Source: Variovorax paradoxus (lineage in GTDB: Bacteria > Pseudomonadota > Gammaproteobacteria > Burkholderiales > Burkholderiaceae_C). Taken from it: a stretch of 64,000 bases of DNA. Shown here in pieces: positions 8,864 through 17,991 of the stretch (position 1 is the stretch's first letter; every line of letters begins with the position of its first letter). The DNA lies in assembly GCF_022009635.1 (NCBI RefSeq), contig NZ_CP091716.1:7806501-7870500 (forward strand), in the 5' to 3' direction. The notes below the pieces were generated by a model that was not told where the DNA came from, did not search any database, and saw only the letters and a list, made by a program, of their open reading frames with translations. A program made the translations under genes and the position numbers.

Positions 8864-11800
8864 GTGCCCCTGCACTCATTCCATCCCGCCGTCGCCCGGT
8901 GGTTCCTGCGAACCTTCCCGAGCCCCACGTCCGCCCAGGCCGAGGCCTGGCCGGCGATCCGGGCCGGGCGCGACACGCTGGTGGCGGCGCCCACCGGTTC
9001 CGGCAAGACACTGACCGCATTTCTCGCGGCGCTCGACGAACTGGTGCGCCGAGGCCTCGAACCCGGCGGGCTGCCCGACGAAACGGCGGTCGTCTATGTG
9101 TCGCCGCTGAAGGCGTTGTCGAACGACATCCGCCTGAACCTGGACGCGCCGCTCGCGGGCATCCGCGCCGAACTCGCGGCGCTCGGGCTGCCCGATGTCG
9201 ACATCCGCACCGCCGTGCGCACCGGCGACACGCCGCAGCGCGAACGCCAGCAGAGCCTGCGCCGGCCGCCGCATGTGCTGGTGACCACGCCGGAATCGCT
9301 CTACGTGCTGCTGGGTTCGACATCGGGCCGGCGAATGCTCGGGACGGTGCGCAGCGTGATCGTCGATGAGATCCATGCCGTCGCCGCCAGCAAGCGCGGC
9401 AGCCACCTCGCGCTGTCGCTGGAGCGGCTGCAGGCGCGGTGCCTGGCGCATTCAGGCGTGCGACCGGTGCGCATCGGGCTGTCCGCCACGCAGAAGCCCA
9501 TCGACGAGGTGGCGCGCTTTCTGGTGGGTGCGGGCGCGCTGCGCGCGGATGGCACGGCCGACTGCGCGGTCGTGGACATCGGCTATGCCAAGCAGCGCGA
9601 CCTGGCGCTCGAGCTGCCGCCGACGCCACTGGAGGCCGTCATGTCGGGCGGCCAGTGGACGCAGGTGTATGCCCGCGTGGCCGAACTCGTGTGGCTGCAC
9701 AAGACCACGCTGGTGTTCGTCAACACACGGCGCATGGCCGAGCGCACAGCGCGGCACCTGGGCGACATTCTCGGCAAGGAGGCCGTGGCCGCGCACCATG
9801 GCAGCCTGTCCAAGGAGACGCGGCTCGACGCCGAGCAGCGCCTCAAGCGCGGTGCGCTGAAAGTGCTGGTGGCCACGGCCTCGCTGGAGCTGGGCCTGGA
9901 CATCGGCGACGTCGATATGGTCTGCCAGATCGGTTCGCCGCGCGCCATCGCCACGTTCCTGCAGCGCGCGGGGCGCTCGGGCCATGCGGTGGGCGGGGTG
10001 CCGAAAGCACGGCTCTTTCCGCAGTCGCGCGACGAACTGGTCGAGTGCGCCGCCCTGCTCGACTGCATCCGCCGCGGCGAACTCGACGCCTTGCGCATAC
10101 TGCCTGCGCCATTGGACGTGCTGGCCCAGCAGATCGTGGCCGAGACCGCCTGCCGCGAATGGAACGAGGAAGAACTCTTCACGCTGGTGCGCCGTGCCTG
10201 GCCATACGCGCAGCTCACGCGCAAGAGCTACATGGACGTGGTGCGCATGGTGTCCGAGGGCTTCGCCACGCCACAGGGCCAACGCGCGGGCCATGTGCAC
10301 CGCGACGCGGTGAATCACCTGCTTCGCGAACGCAAGGGTGCGCGCATGACAGCGCTGACCTCCGGCGGCACGATTCCCGAGACCGGCGACTACACGGTGG
10401 TGCTGGAGCCGCAGGCCGACAAGATCGGGACGGTCAACGAAGACTTCGCGATCGAGAGCCTGGCGGGCGACGTGTTCCAGCTCGGCAACACCAGCTACCG
10501 CATCCTGAAGATCGAGCCGGGGCGCGTGCGGGTGGAAGACGCACACGGCGTCGCGCCCAACATCCCGTTCTGGCTCGGCGAGGCGCCGGGGCGCAGCGAC
10601 GAGCTGTCGCACGGCGTGTCGCGGCTGCGCGCGGAAGTGGCGCAAGCACTGGAAGCTGGTGGCCGTGACGCCGCCATGCGTTTGTTGACGCAGACCTTCG
10701 GCCTCGACGAAGAAGCCGCGCGCCAGATCGTCGAACACCTGGCCCATGCGCATGCGGTGCTCGGCACGTTGCCGACGCAGCGCACGCTGATCCTGGAGCG
10801 CTTCTTCGACGCCTCGGGCGGCATGCAGCTGGTGATTCATTCGCCTTTCGGCAGCCGGCTCAACCGTGCCTGGGGGCTGGCGCTGCGCAAGCGCTTTTGC
10901 CGCACCTTCAACTTCGAGCTGCAGGCCGCGGCGACGGAAGATGCGATCGTGCTGTCGCTGTCCACCAGCCACAGTTTTCCGCTTGACGAGGTCGCGCGCT
11001 ATCTGCATTCGTCCTCGGCGCTGCACGTGCTGGTACAGGCATTGCTCGACGCGCCACTGTTCAACGTGCGCTGGCGCTGGAACGCGACCACGGCGCTGGC
11101 GCTGCCGCGCTTCAGCGGCGGGCGCAAGGTGGCGCCGCAGCTGCAGCGCATGCGCTCCGAAGATCTGCTGGCGGCCGTGTTTCCAGACCAGGTGGCATGC
11201 GCGGAGAACATCGTCGGCGAACGCGATGTTCCCGAGCATCCGCTGGTCGCGCAGACCCTCGACGACTGCCTGCACGACGCGATGGATGCTGATGGCTGGC
11301 TCTCGCTGCTGCGCCGCATGGAGTCCGGCGAGGTGAGGGTCATCGCACGCGACCTGCCCGCGCCGTCGCCGCTCGCCATGGAAGCGCTGAGCGCACGCCC
11401 CTACGCATTTCTCGACGACGCGCCGCTGGAAGAGCGCCGGACGCAGGCCGTTCAGAACCGCCGCTACACCGACCCCGAAAGCGCCGACGACATCGGGCAG
11501 CTCGACGCCGATGCCATCGCCAGCGTGCGCGAGGAAGCGTGGCCGCAACCTCGCAGCGCCGACGAGATGCACGAGGCACTGGGCATGCTCGGCGCCCTGA
11601 GCGACGACGAGGCGGCCTGTCAGGGAGACTGGAAGCCCTGGCTCGCAACGCTCGCGAAGGCGGGCCGCGCCACGCGCCTGCTGTGCGAAGGCAAGGGGCG
11701 CGCCGCCCGCGGCCTGTGGGTGACGGCCGAACGGCTTCGGCTGCTGCAGGCCGTCGCGCCCGATGCGCCCATCCAACCCGCGATCACGCCGCCCGCCGAT

Positions 11801-13237
11801 GTCGAGCAGCCGACGGACCGCGAAGCCGCGCTGCGGGAGCTGCTGCGCTCGCGCCTCGGCGGCCTGGGTCCCGTCACGGTGGAACAGTTGGCCGCGCCGT
11901 TGTTCCTGCAGCCTGCCGACGTCGAGCGCGCATTGCTTGCGCTGCAAACCGAGGGCAGCGTGCTGCAGGGCCGCTTCACGCCGGGCGCTGCGGATCTCGA
12001 GTGGTGCGAGCGGCATCTGCTGGCCCGCATTCACCGTTACACGCTCAAGCGCCTGCGCCGCGAAATCGAACCTGTGGAGCCGCGCGACTTCATGCGCTTT
12101 CTGTTCGCGTGGCAACACATCGGCGCGGCCGCGCGTGTGCGCGGCCCGGAGGCGCTTTCGGGCATCCTGTCGCAGCTCGAAGGCTACGAGGCGCCTGCGC
12201 CATTGTGGGAGTCCGAGCTGCTGCCTGCCCGGGTGGCCGACTACGCCGGTGCCTGGCTCGACGACCTGTGCACCGCGGGTCGCGTGCTGTGGACACGGCT
12301 GCGGCCGAACGCCACGGAGGGCCGCAAGGGCGCGGGCAGTGTGTCGCTGCGCGCCACCCCGGTCGTGCTGCTGCCGCGTCGCAGCGCCGCGCTGTGGACC
12401 ACGCTCGCTCCGCCCCCGGTCGACGACGAACACCTGGGCTCGCGCGCCGCGCGCGTGGCCGCGCATCTCGCGCAGCACGGCGCCTGCTTCTTCGACGAGA
12501 TCGCGGCCGGCACGCGGCTGCTGCCGGTCGAGATCGAAGAAGCGCTGACCGAACTGGTCGCCAGGGGTCGGGCGCGCTGCGACAGCTACGCCGGCTTGCG
12601 TGCCTTGCTGGTGCCGGCGTCCAAGCGCGCCTCGGCCGATGCGCGGCGGCGCCGCCGCGCTCCGCTCTTCGGCATCGAGGATGCCGGTCGCTGGACGCTG
12701 GTGCGCCCGCCCGCCGCCACCGAAGCCATGGCGGCCAGTTCCGCGGAGGCGATCGAGCAGGTCGTGCGTGTGCTGCTGCGCCGCTACGGCGTGATCTGCT
12801 GGCGCCTGCTGGAGCGCGAGGCCGCATGGCTTGCGCCGTGGCGCGACCTGGTGCGCGTATGCCGGCGGCTGGAATCGCGCGGCGAGATCCGTGGTGGGCG
12901 CTTCATTGCGGGCGTGTCCGGAGAGCAGTTCGCGCTGCCCGAAGCGGTCGCGTCGATGCGGCAGCTGCGCCGCCAGCCGGGCAGCGGCGAACTGGTCGCA
13001 CTCGCGGCCAGCGATCCGGCCAACCTGCTGGGCACGCTCATGCCCGGCGCGAAGGCGCCGCGCGTGCCGGGATCGCGCGTGGCGTACCTCGACGGCGTGC
13101 CGGTCGCCACCAGCGTGGCCGGGGAAGTCACGATGCTGGTGGCGCTCGATGCCGCGCAAAAGCAGTCCGCCCTGCGCGCGCTGTCGCTGGACGCGCCGCT
13201 TCGCTTCTCGGAGCTGGCCGCACTGCAGCCTGGATGA
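8864..13237 (+). CDS. lhr: Lhr-type large superfamily 2 ATP-dependent helicase
   Basis: A protein of about 1457 residues, the size of the long Lhr helicases. The GTG at 8864 is chosen because the coding pattern and homology-like sequence (LHSFHPAVARWF) begin there. Motifs: Q-motif region PTSAQAEAWP, Walker A APTGSGKTLTAF, motif II VDEIHAV, motif III LSATQ, motif IV-V region LVATASLELGLDIG, and motif VI LQRAGRSGH. After the helicase core come the Lhr winged-helix and beta-barrel parts, then a long C-terminal extension with further winged-helix segments. Lhr acts in DNA repair with 3'-5' polarity. The 4.4-kb frame is intact, which contrasts with the many broken frames beyond 33 kb. Confidence 0.92.
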   Translation: MPLHSFHPAVARWFLRTFPSPTSAQAEAWPAIRAGRDTLVAAPTGSGKTLTAFLAALDELVRRGLEPGGLPDETAVVYVSPLKALSNDIRLNLDAPLAGIRAELAALGLPDVDIRTAVRTGDTPQRERQQSLRRPPHVLVTTPESLYVLLGSTSGRRMLGTVRSVIVDEIHAVAASKRGSHLALSLERLQARCLAHSGVRPVRIGLSATQKPIDEVARFLVGAGALRADGTADCAVVDIGYAKQRDLALELPPTPLEAVMSGGQWTQVYARVAELVWLHKTTLVFVNTRRMAERTARHLGDILGKEAVAAHHGSLSKETRLDAEQRLKRGALKVLVATASLELGLDIGDVDMVCQIGSPRAIATFLQRAGRSGHAVGGVPKARLFPQSRDELVECAALLDCIRRGELDALRILPAPLDVLAQQIVAETACREWNEEELFTLVRRAWPYAQLTRKSYMDVVRMVSEGFATPQGQRAGHVHRDAVNHLLRERKGARMTALTSGGTIPETGDYTVVLEPQADKIGTVNEDFAIESLAGDVFQLGNTSYRILKIEPGRVRVEDAHGVAPNIPFWLGEAPGRSDELSHGVSRLRAEVAQALEAGGRDAAMRLLTQTFGLDEEAARQIVEHLAHAHAVLGTLPTQRTLILERFFDASGGMQLVIHSPFGSRLNRAWGLALRKRFCRTFNFELQAAATEDAIVLSLSTSHSFPLDEVARYLHSSSALHVLVQALLDAPLFNVRWRWNATTALALPRFSGGRKVAPQLQRMRSEDLLAAVFPDQVACAENIVGERDVPEHPLVAQTLDDCLHDAMDADGWLSLLRRMESGEVRVIARDLPAPSPLAMEALSARPYAFLDDAPLEERRTQAVQNRRYTDPESADDIGQLDADAIASVREEAWPQPRSADEMHEALGMLGALSDDEAACQGDWKPWLATLAKAGRATRLLCEGKGRAARGLWVTAERLRLLQAVAPDAPIQPAITPPADVEQPTDREAALRELLRSRLGGLGPVTVEQLAAPLFLQPADVERALLALQTEGSVLQGRFTPGAADLEWCERHLLARIHRYTLKRLRREIEPVEPRDFMRFLFAWQHIGAAARVRGPEALSGILSQLEGYEAPAPLWESELLPARVADYAGAWLDDLCTAGRVLWTRLRPNATEGRKGAGSVSLRATPVVLLPRRSAALWTTLAPPPVDDEHLGSRAARVAAHLAQHGACFFDEIAAGTRLLPVEIEEALTELVARGRARCDSYAGLRALLVPASKRASADARRRRRAPLFGIEDAGRWTLVRPPAATEAMAASSAEAIEQVVRVLLRRYGVICWRLLEREAAWLAPWRDLVRVCRRLESRGEIRGGRFIAGVSGEQFALPEAVASMRQLRRQPGSGELVALAASDPANLLGTLMPGAKAPRVPGSRVAYLDGVPVATSVAGEVTMLVALDAAQKQSALRALSLDAPLRFSELAALQPG

Positions 13238-13246
13238 TCCGCGGGC

Positions 13247-13966
13247 TCAGTTGACCTCGGTGCCATGGCCGCCGCCACGCGTCATGACCTCGACGGAGCG
13301 CACGCCAGGCTGCTGCTGCAGGCGCTGCACGAAGCTCTCGATGTCGGCCGATGACACGCGCACCAACTGCACCGTGATGTCGTCCAGCCGACCGCCCGGC
13401 TGCACCGCCACCAGGAAGCGCCGCAGCCGCGCGGGCTGGATGCCCAGGCCGCGCTCCAGCGTCTCGGGGCTCACCGCGCCGTGGTCCGCGACCACGCCCA
13501 GGCGGCAGCTCTGGCTGCGGGCGCGATAGGCCTCTTCGAGCGGTTTGATCCCCGCCAGGATCACGAGGATGATCACCGTCGAGGCAGCGGCGGGAAAGTA
13601 GAGCCCGCCGCCCACCGCGAGCCCGATCGCGGCCACCGTCCAGATGCTGGCTGCCGTGGTGAGCCCACGCACGATCTCTCCACGCGCCAGGATCGCGCCC
13701 GCGCCCAGGAAGCCGATGCCCGAGACCACCTGGGCGGCAGCGCGCGACGGGTCGAGCACCACATGCTCGCCGCGCAGGCTGTCCGCGAAGCCGTATGCCG
13801 AGACCAGCATGAACAGGCAGGCGCCGACGCTCACCAGCATGTGCGTGCGGATGCCCGCGGCCCAAAGCAATCGCTCGCGCTCCAGGCCGACAAGGCTGCC
13901 GAGGGCGGCGGCGACGAGAAGACGCAGCAGCGTTTCACCATGGGGGAGAAGGACAGAGGTTTGCAT
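13247..13966 (-). CDS. MgtC/SapB family membrane protein
   Basis: A 239-residue protein starting MQTSVLLPHGETLLRLL. The N-terminal half has five hydrophobic segments with the MgtC/SapB signatures GSLVGLERERL, RTHMLVSVGACLFML, VSGIGFLGAGAIL and GLTTAASIWTVAAIGLA. The C-terminal soluble part (about residues 150-239) ends in an ACT-like fold region with VRVSSADIESFVQRL. MgtC proteins modulate growth under low magnesium and ATP synthase activity; the role here is unknown. The gene converges with lhr with a nine-base gap. No magnesium transporter is adjacent. Confidence 0.88.
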   Translation of the reverse strand: MQTSVLLPHGETLLRLLVAAALGSLVGLERERLLWAAGIRTHMLVSVGACLFMLVSAYGFADSLRGEHVVLDPSRAAAQVVSGIGFLGAGAILARGEIVRGLTTAASIWTVAAIGLAVGGGLYFPAAASTVIILVILAGIKPLEEAYRARSQSCRLGVVADHGAVSPETLERGLGIQPARLRRFLVAVQPGGRLDDITVQLVRVSSADIESFVQRLQQQPGVRSVEVMTRGGGHGTEVN

Positions 13967-14152
13967 GGTGCAACTCTGCGGGTGGCCATGCACCAGGCGC
14001 ATCGGAGTGCCGCTTCATCGGCCGTAAGAGTGCGCCGCGAAAGCCGCAGTCCTGAAGAAGAGCTAGCGGGCGTCGGCGCAAACTGGCATGGGTCGACGCG
14101 ACGCTACAGTCGAGGGACAAAGTTTTCAGTCCATACAAGCAGGAGAAGAGTC

Positions 14153-14620
14153 GTGGGTTTCTTGGATTTCGTGAGTGATGTGTTCGACGGCGCAGTCGAT
14201 GCGGTTGGCAGCGTGGCAAGCGGCGCTGCCGATGTCGTGAGCGGCATTGGAGACGCCGCCGGCAGCGTGTTCGACGGCGCAATCGATGTCGTGGGAGACG
14301 CCGTGGACGTCGTGGTCGAGAACCCGGGCAAGACGCTGCTGGTGTTGGGCGGAGCCGCGGTCACGGGTGGAGCGGCTTTCATTGCCGCACCCGCGCTTGC
14401 CGCGACGGCCGGCGGCGCCGGCCTGCTCGGCGCCGCGAGCACGGGCACGGCCATCAGTTCGCTATCAGGCGCAGCCCTGGCCAATGCGTCTTTGGCCGCC
14501 GTGGGCGGAGGAGCGCTGGCGGCCGGCGGCGGAGGGATGGCCGCTGGCGCTTCCGTCATCGCCGGTGCCGGTGCCGCCGCTGGCGCGGGTCTTTCGGCCG
14601 GTTTGGTCAAAGACAGCTGA
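14153..14620 (+). CDS. Small Gly/Ala-rich protein with glycine-zipper-like hydrophobic half, unknown
   Basis: A 155-residue protein with a GTG start at 14153, preceded by AGGAG at 14141-14145. The first about 60 residues hold imperfect repeats around the theme VFDGAxDxVGxxxxGAADVV (residues 9-55), acidic and amphipathic. The remainder is nearly all Gly, Ala, Ser and Val, with repeated small-xxx-small spacing (GGAAVTGGAAF, AVGGGALAAGGGGMAAGAS), as in glycine-zipper membrane-inserting segments. No N-terminal signal peptide and no cysteine were seen. I do not recognise a named family. Composition resembles pore-forming bacteriocin or membrane-associated stress proteins; no immunity or export gene is adjacent. 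Confidence 0.68.
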   Translation: MGFLDFVSDVFDGAVDAVGSVASGAADVVSGIGDAAGSVFDGAIDVVGDAVDVVVENPGKTLLVLGGAAVTGGAAFIAAPALAATAGGAGLLGAASTGTAISSLSGAALANASLAAVGGGALAAGGGGMAAGASVIAGAGAAAGAGLSAGLVKDS

Positions 14621-14662
14621 TCGCGTCCGGCTAGGCGGAGGCTTGCGCAGACCCAGCGAAGG

Positions 14663-16099
14663 TCAACGCCGGGACGCCCCTGATTCCATCAGCAGGGTCT
14701 TGGGCTCCAGATAGGCGTTCATTCCCCACCGCCCCATCTCGCGCCCGAGCCCCGAGTGCTTGAAGCCGCCGAACGGCGCGCGCGGCTCATGGGACAGCGT
14801 GTTGACGAGGACCCGGCCCGAATCGATCTGCCGTGCCACCCGTTCGCAGCGCACGGAGTCCTTGCCGAGCACGAGGGCGCTCAGTCCGTAGCGCGTGTCG
14901 TTGGCGATGGCGATGGCGTCGGCCTCGTCTTCATAGGGGATCACAGTCAGCACGGGACCGAAGATTTCCTCGCGCGCAATGCGCATCTGGTTGGTCGCGC
15001 CGGTGAAGATCGTCGGTTTCACGAACCACCCCCTGTCCAATCCCTCGGGCCGCCCTTCACCGCCAGCGAGCAGCTTTGCGCCCTCGGCTTGGCCAAGGCG
15101 GATGTAGCTCTGCACGCGCTCCCATTGCTTCGCGCTCACCATGGGACCGATGTCGGTGTCGGCTTCGCTCGGGTCGCCCGACTTGACGTGCGACACCGCT
15201 TCCCTCGCCGCCTGCTCGAACTCGATCAGCCGCGCCCGCGGCACCAGGATGCGCGTGCCCGCGATGCAGGCCTGTCCACTGTTGGCGAAGCCGGCCTGGA
15301 GCACCAGGGGCATGACGCCTGCGAAGTCCGCGTCCTCCAGCACCACCGTGGGCGACTTGCCGCCCAGCTCCAGCGTCACGCGCTTCATCGTGGCCGCGCC
15401 GGCGGTCACCAGATGCTCGCCGACGGCGGACGATCCGGTGAACGATATCTTGGCGATGTCGGGATGTCGGGCGATTTCCTCGCCGACGACATCGCCCCGG
15501 CCATTGACGATGTTGAACACGCCGGGAGGCAGGGCGGCGTCGTGCAGCGCCTCGGCGATGACCTGCGTCTGCAGCGCGCTCATCTCGCTGGGCTTGATGA
15601 CGACGGTGCAGCCTGCCGCCAGTGCCGTGGCGAGCTTGTTGCAGATGAAGCCCGCATTGCTGTTCCAGGGAGTGATCAGGCCGGCCACGCCCACCGGCGT
15701 CTGGATCACGCGCGCAGTGCCCGCCTGCTCCTCGAACGCGAAGGATTCCAGCACTTCGATGGCCTGCTCGATGACGGCAGCCGGATAGGTCGCCATCCAG
15801 CGCCCGCGCACCGAAGGCGCGCCGTACTCCTCCAGGATGACCTCCATCAACCGGTCTTCGCGTGCGACGACAGCCCGGTGCATGCGTTTCAGCGCCGCCA
15901 CGCGTTCCTCGCGCGTGGTGCGCGACCAGGCGGGAAACGCTGCCTTGGCAGCCGCGATTGCGCGCCTTGCATCATGCGCGTCGCCAAGCAGCACCTGGCC
16001 GATGACTTCCTCGGTGCTCGGGTTGTGAAGATCGAACCATTCCTGGCCGTGCGGTGCGACGAATTCGCCGTTGATGTAGATGCGTTCAATGCGGTCCAT
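14663..16099 (-). CDS. NAD(P)-dependent aldehyde dehydrogenase
   Basis: A 478-residue enzyme of the ALDH superfamily, standard length. Cofactor-binding TPWNSNAGF and VIKPSE appear near residues 145-175, FTGSSAVGEHL near 222, the general-base Glu in LELGGKSPTV near 248 and the catalytic Cys in GQACIAGTRI near 283. The later EEIFGPVLTV and APFGGFKHSGLGRE are intact. It converts an aldehyde to its acid in the cytoplasm. The divergent LysR at 16247 and the inverted repeat between the two genes suggest inducer-dependent control. The substrate cannot be told from sequence. Confidence 0.93.
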   Translation of the reverse strand: MDRIERIYINGEFVAPHGQEWFDLHNPSTEEVIGQVLLGDAHDARRAIAAAKAAFPAWSRTTREERVAALKRMHRAVVAREDRLMEVILEEYGAPSVRGRWMATYPAAVIEQAIEVLESFAFEEQAGTARVIQTPVGVAGLITPWNSNAGFICNKLATALAAGCTVVIKPSEMSALQTQVIAEALHDAALPPGVFNIVNGRGDVVGEEIARHPDIAKISFTGSSAVGEHLVTAGAATMKRVTLELGGKSPTVVLEDADFAGVMPLVLQAGFANSGQACIAGTRILVPRARLIEFEQAAREAVSHVKSGDPSEADTDIGPMVSAKQWERVQSYIRLGQAEGAKLLAGGEGRPEGLDRGWFVKPTIFTGATNQMRIAREEIFGPVLTVIPYEDEADAIAIANDTRYGLSALVLGKDSVRCERVARQIDSGRVLVNTLSHEPRAPFGGFKHSGLGREMGRWGMNAYLEPKTLLMESGASRR

Positions 16100-16189
16100 G
16101 GTGACTCCTTGAAGGTGACTCGCGGCCTTCGGCGCCAGGGAGGGAACAAGGGCTCGAATCGCGATGCAATGGAAGTCTAGGAATGGTTT

Positions 16190-16244
16190 ATTGTTCTGAT
16201 AAGCCGCCTTTTTATGGATGGCACATCCCGATAATCAGGACAAT
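16190..16244. promoter_or_regulatory. Inverted repeat in the divergent ALDH/LysR promoter
   Basis: ATTGTTCTGATAA at 16190-16202 and TAATCAGGACAAT at 16232-16244 are inverted copies agreeing at 11 of 13 positions, centred 42 bases apart. The right arm ends two bases before the LysR start. This fits a regulator contacting two sites and repressing its own gene while controlling the aldehyde dehydrogenase gene. Confidence 0.5.
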
Positions 16245-16246
16245 TC

Positions 16247-17170
16247 ATGCATCGCACAGGTATGACCGAGCTCGAAGTGGTGCTGGCCGTGGCACGCCGC
16301 AACAGCTTTCGCGCCGCGGCGCTGGAGCTCGGCATGTCGACCACGGCAGTAAGCAGCGCCGTGGCAGGGCTGGAAGCGCGGCTGAAGGTGCGCCTGTTCA
16401 ATCGCTCGACACGCAGCGTGGCGCTCACCGATGCCGGCCAGCGCTATGTGGAGCGCATCGCGCCGGCGCTTGCCGAAATCCGCAGCGCGGGCGAAGAGGC
16501 CGGCACCGGCTCGGGCGTGCCCAGCGGCACGCTGCGGATCAATGCGCCGCAGGGGGCGGCTTTTCTGCTGCTGGAGCCTCTCTTCAGCACGTACGCGCAG
16601 CGCCATCCGCAGGTGCGAATCGACATCGTGAGCGAGTCGCGCATGGTCGACATCGTGGCCGGTGGCTTCGATGCGGGCATCCGCCTGGCCGAATCCGTGC
16701 CGCAGGACATGATTGCGGTGCCGCTCTCGCGCGACATCCGCATGCTCGTGGTGGCAACGCCGGCGTACCTGGCGCGCCACGGAACGCCCAGACATCCGCG
16801 CGACCTGCTCAAGCACCAAAGCATCGGCATGCGCATGTCGCACGGCGGCATCTATCACTGGGAGCTGGCGAGAAACGGCCAGAAGCTGCAGATGGACCTG
16901 CCCGTGCGCCTGGCGCTCAACGAGATGCCGGCCATCAAGCAGGCAGTGCTGCTCGGCCTGGGCATCGGCTTCATCTCCGAATGGTTCATCGAGGAAGAAC
17001 TCGCGTCCGGCACGCTGAAGCCCCTGCTGGTTCCGTGGTGCCCGCCGTTCGGTGGCCTGAGGCTCTACTACCCGGGCCACCGCTTCGTGCCTGCAAGACT
17101 GCGGGCGCTCATCGACCTGATCCATGAGCTGCGCCTGGCCATGGATGAAGAAGTGCACCAGCGCCAGTAA
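16247..17170 (+). CDS. LysR-family transcriptional regulator of the adjacent aldehyde dehydrogenase
   Basis: A 307-residue LysR protein. The helix-turn-helix lies near residues 8-60 with the pattern [24 protein letters not shown] and [16 protein letters not shown]. The effector domain includes [15 protein letters not shown] and [13 protein letters not shown], typical of the subgroup whose members often control adjacent oxidoreductase genes. It may start at 16247 or at the Met of MTELEVV six codons later. It is divergent from the aldehyde dehydrogenase gene, separated by 147 bases containing a clear inverted repeat. Confidence 0.9.
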   Translation: MHRTGMTELEVVLAVARRNSFRAAALELGMSTTAVSSAVAGLEARLKVRLFNRSTRSVALTDAGQRYVERIAPALAEIRSAGEEAGTGSGVPSGTLRINAPQGAAFLLLEPLFSTYAQRHPQVRIDIVSESRMVDIVAGGFDAGIRLAESVPQDMIAVPLSRDIRMLVVATPAYLARHGTPRHPRDLLKHQSIGMRMSHGGIYHWELARNGQKLQMDLPVRLALNEMPAIKQAVLLGLGIGFISEWFIEEELASGTLKPLLVPWCPPFGGLRLYYPGHRFVPARLRALIDLIHELRLAMDEEVHQRQ

Positions 17171-17272
17171 AAGACCACATGTGCGCTGCGACTGCCATGT
17201 CTGTCGCCAGCAAGGGAACTGTCAGCGGGGCAAGCATGCTCTGGCTGCGCCGGGCATGCGTGGTGGCAAGAA

Positions 17273-17569
17273 TTAGTATCCAGCTTCGCGCTGGTGCCGC
17301 ACCGATAATATGGTCACCGTGTGGAGTTCCTCGTCCTACCGATACAAGGCGACATAACCGCCGCTTCCGAAATTGATCATCCACTCGCGGTAGGGAAACG
17401 CCATCTCTTCAACAGGCCGGCCTACTCCGGGCTGCAGGGTCAGCACCTTGACTCCCGAACGTATGGCCTTGATGGCACGCCGAGCAGCATCCGGGCTCTT
17501 GGGTGCCAAGAAACGGCACAGCCGCTGTACGTCGCTCAGCGCGCTTGGCGCCCAGATCAATCGCCCCAT
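17273..17569 (-). pseudogene. ParE/RelE-family toxin with in-frame amber stop
   Basis: The frame starts MGRLIWAPSALSDVQRL and continues RFLAPKSPDAARRAIKAI, VLTLQPGVGRPVEEM and NFGSGGYVALYR, a ParE-type toxin. A TAG at 17336-17338 then ends it after 77 residues. The same frame goes on for 20 codons, reading DEELHTVTILSVRHQREAGY, the usual ParE C-terminus, to a TAA at 17273-17275. The family normally has Tyr or Phe where the TAG stands, so one base change would restore a protein of about 98 residues. Losing the C-terminal strand with RHQREAGY should inactivate the toxin. It lies 11 bases after the antitoxin remnant. Confidence 0.8.
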
Positions 17570-17580
17570 TCACGGGCGCC

Positions 17581-17894
17581 TCAGGAGTGGGCAGCCGGAG
17601 GATCGACTTCTTCGCCAGCCTCCAATTTGGCCAGCCAGGCATCGGCCTCATCCCCAGTCACATGCAAGCCCGTGGCTTCATATGCCTCCCAGGCTTTGAT
17701 TGCATCTTCACGCATGCTTTGGCGCTTTTCCTCGCGGTCCACGTACTGAGCGATGGCCTCGCGCAGAGCCAGTGCGGCGCACGATGGCGTATCTCCGCCA
17801 GACGCTTGAGGCGCACTTTCAATTGAGGGTCGAGCTTGACCGGTGTGGGGCTACCAGATGACGAGGCAGAGCGTGCGGAAGCACCAGTAGTCAT
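17581..17894 (-). pseudogene. Ribbon-helix-helix antitoxin partner of the ParE remnant, frameshifted
   Basis: The first frame reads TPVKLDPQLKVRLKRLAEIRHRAPHW, with the beta-strand/helix pattern of a CopG/ParD-like antitoxin. Near 17765-17771 one base is missing. The next frame continues LREAIAQYVDREEKRQSMRED and then TGDEADAWLAKLEAG to a TGA at 17581-17583. Rejoining the frames gives about 104 residues, the usual size. It precedes the toxin, as in par-type modules. Both partners being broken, by different kinds of change, suggests real decay, although the base loss alone could be a reading error. Confidence 0.75.
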
Positions 17895-17991
17895 AGGTAA
17901 TACTCTAGCCGCTTTTGGAGGTGCCAGCCAGTCGGACGGTCTTGATTCCGCAGGCTCGCATCCGCCGAGCGGGGGGCACTATATTCACCGG

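Noticed and set aside
9452..13159. Open frame of 1235 codons on the minus strand
   Set aside because: It lies fully opposite the Lhr helicase, whose motifs are unmistakable. The frame has Gln/His/Arg-rich composition typical of antisense reading in GC-rich DNA.
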